From: Blautia sp. SC05B48
Lineage (GTDB): Bacteria > Bacillota > Clostridia > Lachnospirales > Lachnospiraceae
NCBI RefSeq assembly: GCF_005848555.1
Contig: NZ_CP040518.1
Span: 1,611,001-1,675,000 of the forward strand
Direction: 5' to 3'
Length of the DNA: 64,000 nt
The notes under the pieces were generated by a model. That model was not told the DNA's origin. It made no database searches and saw only the letters and a program-made list of their open reading frames with translations. This document shows positions 61,239 to 64,000 of this stretch, in pieces. A program made the translations under genes and the position numbers. Within the stretch, counting starts at the first letter, position 1. Each line of letters begins with the position of its first letter.

Positions 61239-62312
61239 CTAAAGCGTGATATGGCAGAGCGACTGTATCATGTCCTGCAGTTTGCGGGCTTGTTCTAACT
61301 GCTGCTCATGAGCTTTGCAAGCTTCCGGACTTTTGCATTTACTCATGCTGTCGGCAAATCTTTTTTCTATGGTTACACGTTGTGTTTCCTGAATCAGTTT
61401 ATCAGCCAGAAATACAATAGCTGCTTCATCCAGCTTGGTTTCCAGCAGACCATGGTGCTGTGAAATAATCTGGCTGATCTCAGGATAACCTAACTGTAAG
61501 AAAAGTTCACCGCCTGTTTTGGTGTGATGCCTCTGAAGTCTGGCAATATCATGCAGAAGTGCACCGGAGCGAACAAGCTTCTGATCAAAGATATAACCAT
61601 TGGATTCCAACATATTGCATAAACAACAGGCAAGTTCAGTAACAGCATCACTGTGAGCCTGTACATGACGGGGCAGAGAAACCGCATTGCGAAGCCTGAA
61701 GCATAGCCCGTCATTTAATTCAGGATGAGGCAGTATATAACTGGGATCAGAGAAAGAAATATTATTTCTTTCATTCACTTCCAGATGATAGTAAGAGCCA
61801 CAGGGAAGACGAAACCGCTGCCTGCTGTACATACCGGAATGTAATGCATATATATAAGAAGAGATTACATCTGTATGAGCTACCACTGCAATATCACCTT
61901 TAGAAGCGCAAAGAATCTTATGAACTGCCTGCGAAAAGCGAAAACCAGATGCAGCAGGAGTTTCTGCTCCCGGGATCGGATGATCAGGGTTATTTTCACG
62001 GGCTTTATAAATGTCCGGCCATCTCTGGCGTATTTTATCAAAAGAAAGGCCATCCCATTCTCCCAGATTTCGTTCTGACAGATCAGAAACAATTATATGT
62101 GGAAGCTCAGGTGCCATATGGCCTGCTGTCTCAACAGCTCTTAACAAAGGACTGCAGTATATCCTTGATATTTTATCGGACAATTCTTCATTAAGAAGGA
62201 CTGCCTGCAAGTGTCCAAGCATGGATAGAGAGAAATCTGTCTGTCCCACACAGTAAGAATGTTCATCCGGATACTGTGGTTTTCCATGCCGGACCAGATA
62301 AAGGCTACGCAT
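61239..62312 (-). CDS. Histidine phosphatase-HD domain fusion protein
   Basis: 357 aa, two domains. Residues 1-190 are a histidine phosphatase with VRHGKPQ (His9), SPLLRAVETA, LSERNLGEWDGL and AHTDVI (His146). Residues ~205-350 form an HD phosphohydrolase (His220, LLHDIARL with His254-Asp255, YPEISQIISQHHG). The N-terminal part resembles cobalamin-type CobC phosphatases. Overlaps the end of the MobA-like gene by eight bases. A phosphate removal step on a nucleotide or pterin intermediate is an inference. The fusion recurs with MobA-like genes in Mo clusters, to my recollection. Confidence 0.78.
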   Translation of the reverse strand: MRSLYLVRHGKPQYPDEHSYCVGQTDFSLSMLGHLQAVLLNEELSDKISRIYCSPLLRAVETAGHMAPELPHIIVSDLSERNLGEWDGLSFDKIRQRWPDIYKARENNPDHPIPGAETPAASGFRFSQAVHKILCASKGDIAVVAHTDVISSYIYALHSGMYSRQRFRLPCGSYYHLEVNERNNISFSDPSYILPHPELNDGLCFRLRNAVSLPRHVQAHSDAVTELACCLCNMLESNGYIFDQKLVRSGALLHDIARLQRHHTKTGGELFLQLGYPEISQIISQHHGLLETKLDEAAIVFLADKLIQETQRVTIEKRFADSMSKCKSPEACKAHEQQLEQARKLQDMIQSLCHITL

Positions 62313-63234
62313 TTAAAAATCCTCCGAAACATTCTTCAAATATTTTTTTTGAACAGGAACGTGTTTCTTCTGAAAAACGGGCATATCGTTTCAGAAATTC
62401 TTCGCCGTATGGTGTCAGTTCGCTATGGCTTCCCCTTGTACCGCCCTGGCTTCTGATGATCAGAGGTTCATGAAGCTGTGATTCCAGGGTATGGATCAGG
62501 TTCCAGCTGGTAGAATAGGAAATGTGCATGCGCTCACAGGCATCACGGACAGATCCTGTTTCATGGATCAGTGTAAGCAGCGAATAGAGCTTTTCATCAA
62601 AAAAAACTTTTTCCCGGGCTAGCTGAATATGGATTTCAGAACGGATTAGGCTCTGGTTGTGTATGCGGAGGAGTTCATCGTAATCCTCTGGTGTATCAGC
62701 ATCATGAATAATACCGGGATCCTCTACATTAAGATAATACATGGGTTCCCCGCAATTATCCACAGCACCTTTAAGTCCTGATTTTCCGTCATCACTTAGA
62801 ATGGAATCAATCAGTGTGGAACGAATCAGAATGGGATGACCGGGATTGCCATTACAGACCGGAGTTACAAGGGGACGCCCCAGAGAGAGCATTTGCGTGA
62901 CTGTCTGGGCTGTGAACAGCGGAACATCAACAGGTGTAAAGAGTACCGTATCCACTTTGTCTTTCAGATACTCAAGTCCGATCCTGACAGAATCAAACAT
63001 ATGAGTGTTTGCATAGTTCTCATTTCGAAGAAAGACTACATTATTGGAAGCCAGGTGGCATTCCAGAACATCTGCATGATATCCGGTTACCACTACTACT
63101 TTGGAGATTCCGGCCTGCCGGAAATTATTGATCACGCGCTGTGCGATGGAAATGGAGCCAAGCTGAAGCATGGGTTTAAAGTCTCCCATTCGTGATGATT
63201 TCCCCGCAGCCACGATGAGGGCGCCTGTCTGCAT
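62305..63234 (-). CDS. MobA-like nucleotidyltransferase fused to a ModE-like DNA-binding domain
   Basis: 309 aa. Residues 1-195 are an NTP transferase of the MobA/MocA group: LIVAAGKSSRMGDFKPMLQL, VVTGYHADVLE, FTPVDVPLF, GNPGHPILI. Residues ~210-290 are a winged HTH of the ModE N-terminal/LysR type: LLTLIHETGSVRDACERMHISYSTSWNLIHTLES and SQGGTRGSHSELTPYGEEFLKRY. MocA-type enzymes make cytosine dinucleotide molybdenum cofactor for xanthine dehydrogenase-like enzymes. The fused DNA-binding domain suggests the enzyme also senses cofactor state and controls the divergent promoter. First gene of its operon. Confidence 0.85.
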   Translation of the reverse strand: MQTGALIVAAGKSSRMGDFKPMLQLGSISIAQRVINNFRQAGISKVVVVTGYHADVLECHLASNNVVFLRNENYANTHMFDSVRIGLEYLKDKVDTVLFTPVDVPLFTAQTVTQMLSLGRPLVTPVCNGNPGHPILIRSTLIDSILSDDGKSGLKGAVDNCGEPMYYLNVEDPGIIHDADTPEDYDELLRIHNQSLIRSEIHIQLAREKVFFDEKLYSLLTLIHETGSVRDACERMHISYSTSWNLIHTLESQLHEPLIIRSQGGTRGSHSELTPYGEEFLKRYARFSEETRSCSKKIFEECFGGFLNA

Positions 63235-63444
63235 TCAGATACCTCCTTCTTTCAATGACATTATACAAATTTGATATTATTATAACATATAAAAGAATAA
63301 AAATAGTTAAAATTTTAAATACAACAAAATAAAATTGTCTGGAATATATAAAATAGCCAACTATTAATTATTTGTAATTTGTATAATTGTGCAAAATCAT
63401 GGTAGTATGGATATATAAAATAACGTGGACAGGAGAACTTTTTT
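63235..63444. promoter_or_regulatory. Divergent intergenic region with repeated AT-rich motifs
   Basis: 210-base AT-rich region between the maturation operon and the enzyme operon. A motif ATATATAAAATARC occurs at 63344-63357 and 63411-63424, 67 bases apart. A TTGTAT...TAGTAT pair (about 63379-63408, 18-base spacing) is a weak plus-strand promoter. The ATATAA-type motif is reminiscent of ModE half-sites, so the ModE-like fusion is a candidate binder. Evidence is limited to pattern. Confidence 0.45.
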
Positions 63445-63705
63445 ATGGATAAGATTTTTGAGATTACCGCAAAAGAAGTTACTGTACAGGTAAAAGATGA
63501 GCGTACAGGGGTTGTATACAGCCGGACGCTTCCCATCGATTATTATGAGAATGCAAATGTTTTAAAGCTCAGCGGTGAGAATCTGGACGGAAGCAGTTCT
63601 TCCATTGTTTTCTATTCCGCCAGAGGAATAGAGAGACTGAAAGATCTGACAGGCAGAGGAGCTGACCATGATCCGTGCGGAACGCATAAGCCTGAAGATC
63701 AGTAA
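63445..63705 (+). CDS. Small protein (86 aa) ahead of the aldehyde oxidoreductase gene
   Basis: No family recognised. ITAKEVTVQVKDERTGVVYSRTLPIDY looks like an all-beta start, and the C-terminal tail ends GRGADHDPCGTHKPEDQ, with closely spaced His, Asp and Cys that could bind a metal. AGGAGA lies ten bases from the ATG. The next gene begins 37 bases downstream. Conserved placement directly before the enzyme would suggest an accessory or cofactor-related role; that is not shown here. Confidence 0.65.
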   Translation: MDKIFEITAKEVTVQVKDERTGVVYSRTLPIDYYENANVLKLSGENLDGSSSSIVFYSARGIERLKDLTGRGADHDPCGTHKPEDQ

Positions 63706-63741
63706 GATGGAAACGAATATTTTTAAAAGGAGGAATGGGAC

Positions 63742-64000
63742 ATGATTAAAAAGACATTGAAGATTAATGGTGTTGAGAGAATACTTATTCTTGATAAGGA
63801 TGAGACACTGGCGCAGGTACTCCGTAATCACCTTCTTCTTACAGGATGTAAGATCGGCTGCGGTGAAGGTCACTGTGGAGCCTGTAATGTTATTATGAAC
63901 GGAAAAGTTACAAGATCCTGTATCTATAAGATGAGTCGTGTTCCCGATCATGCAGAGATCACAACCATTGAAGGTGTGGGAACAATTTCTGATATGCACC
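63742..64000 (+). CDS. MOP-family molybdopterin aldehyde oxidoreductase/xanthine dehydrogenase-type enzyme (5' end)
   Basis: Only the first 86 residues lie in the window; the gene runs off the end. N-terminal plant-type [2Fe-2S] domain with Cys40, Cys45, Cys48 and Cys60 (GCGEGHCGACNVIMNG...SC), closely resembling Desulfovibrio MOP (aldehyde oxidoreductase) over KINGVERILI and EITTIEGVG. The full enzyme is expected to be about 850-900 aa with a second [2Fe-2S] and a molybdopterin domain. AGGAGG precedes ATG 63742. Divergent XdhC and MobA-like genes fit its maturation. Substrate unknown: aldehyde, purine or another heterocycle. Confidence 0.9.
   Translation, partial: MIKKTLKINGVERILILDKDETLAQVLRNHLLLTGCKIGCGEGHCGACNVIMNGKVTRSCIYKMSRVPDHAEITTIEGVGTISDMH

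Overview
The window looks like chromosome from an anaerobic gut Firmicute of the Lachnospiraceae, Blautia-like at best guess. I base this on moderate GC, strong AGGAGG-type ribosome binding sites, a T-box leader, a CIRCE operator, a PerR/rubrerythrin pair, split transketolase genes, DUF3793 with flavodoxin, and a MOP-type molybdenum hydroxylase. Genus is inferred from gene content only. I found no tRNA, rRNA, CRISPR array or prophage. The only intact mobile element seen is one IS30-family insertion sequence.

Layout. 1-3000: Zur-like repressor with a zinc ABC importer (ZnuACB) behind a promoter that carries a Zur-like palindrome. 3.1-4.5 kb: HtrA protease. 4.6-10.7 kb: LacI-type regulator divergent from an isomerase / two-subunit transketolase / FGGY kinase operon, whose gene set matches the D-apiose transketolase route. 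10.7-24 kb: a decayed amidotransferase, LOG protein, GH2 beta-mannosidase, a Na+/amino-acid symporter behind a glycine riboswitch, YczE-like membrane protein, class V aminotransferase, GH42 beta-galactosidase, a cysteine hydrolase and a secreted CHAP protein. 24-28.5 kb: glucose-superfamily PTS (EIIA + EIICB) and two YibE/F membrane proteins. 28.5-31 kb: IS30 element beside a CIRCE-controlled Hsp20. 31-41 kb: nucleoside hydrolase, exonuclease, D,D-carboxypeptidase, T-box-ileS and glycogen phosphorylase. 41-48.3 kb: HD-domain proteins, a secreted protein, an AT-rich acetyltransferase/small-protein pair, rubrerythrin and PerR sharing a palindromic operator, DUF3793-flavodoxin and a two-part ThrE exporter.

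48.9-64 kb is dominated by molybdenum. metG leads into moaC-moaA-mogA, followed by a MOSC-TatD fusion. Next comes a FecCD-type ABC importer (permease, ATPase, methyltransferase and NTPase on the minus strand, divergent from the binding protein). A four-gene minus-strand operon then encodes a MobA-like nucleotidyltransferase fused to a ModE-like DNA-binding domain, a histidine phosphatase-HD fusion, XdhC, and a Rossmann-TylF-like protein. It diverges from an 86-residue protein and the start of a MOP-family aldehyde oxidoreductase, which the window end cuts off. Together these cover cofactor synthesis, probable oxyanion uptake, cofactor maturation/insertion and the target enzyme.

Most interesting: the molybdenum-hydroxylase maturation operon with its unusual fusions and two unassigned methyltransferase-like proteins; the candidate apiose operon; a family of long intergenic palindromes (about 16.8 and 52.9 kb, with a truncated copy at 53.2 kb) sharing a loop motif; and a lipobox Cys-to-Tyr change in the FecCD-system binding protein.
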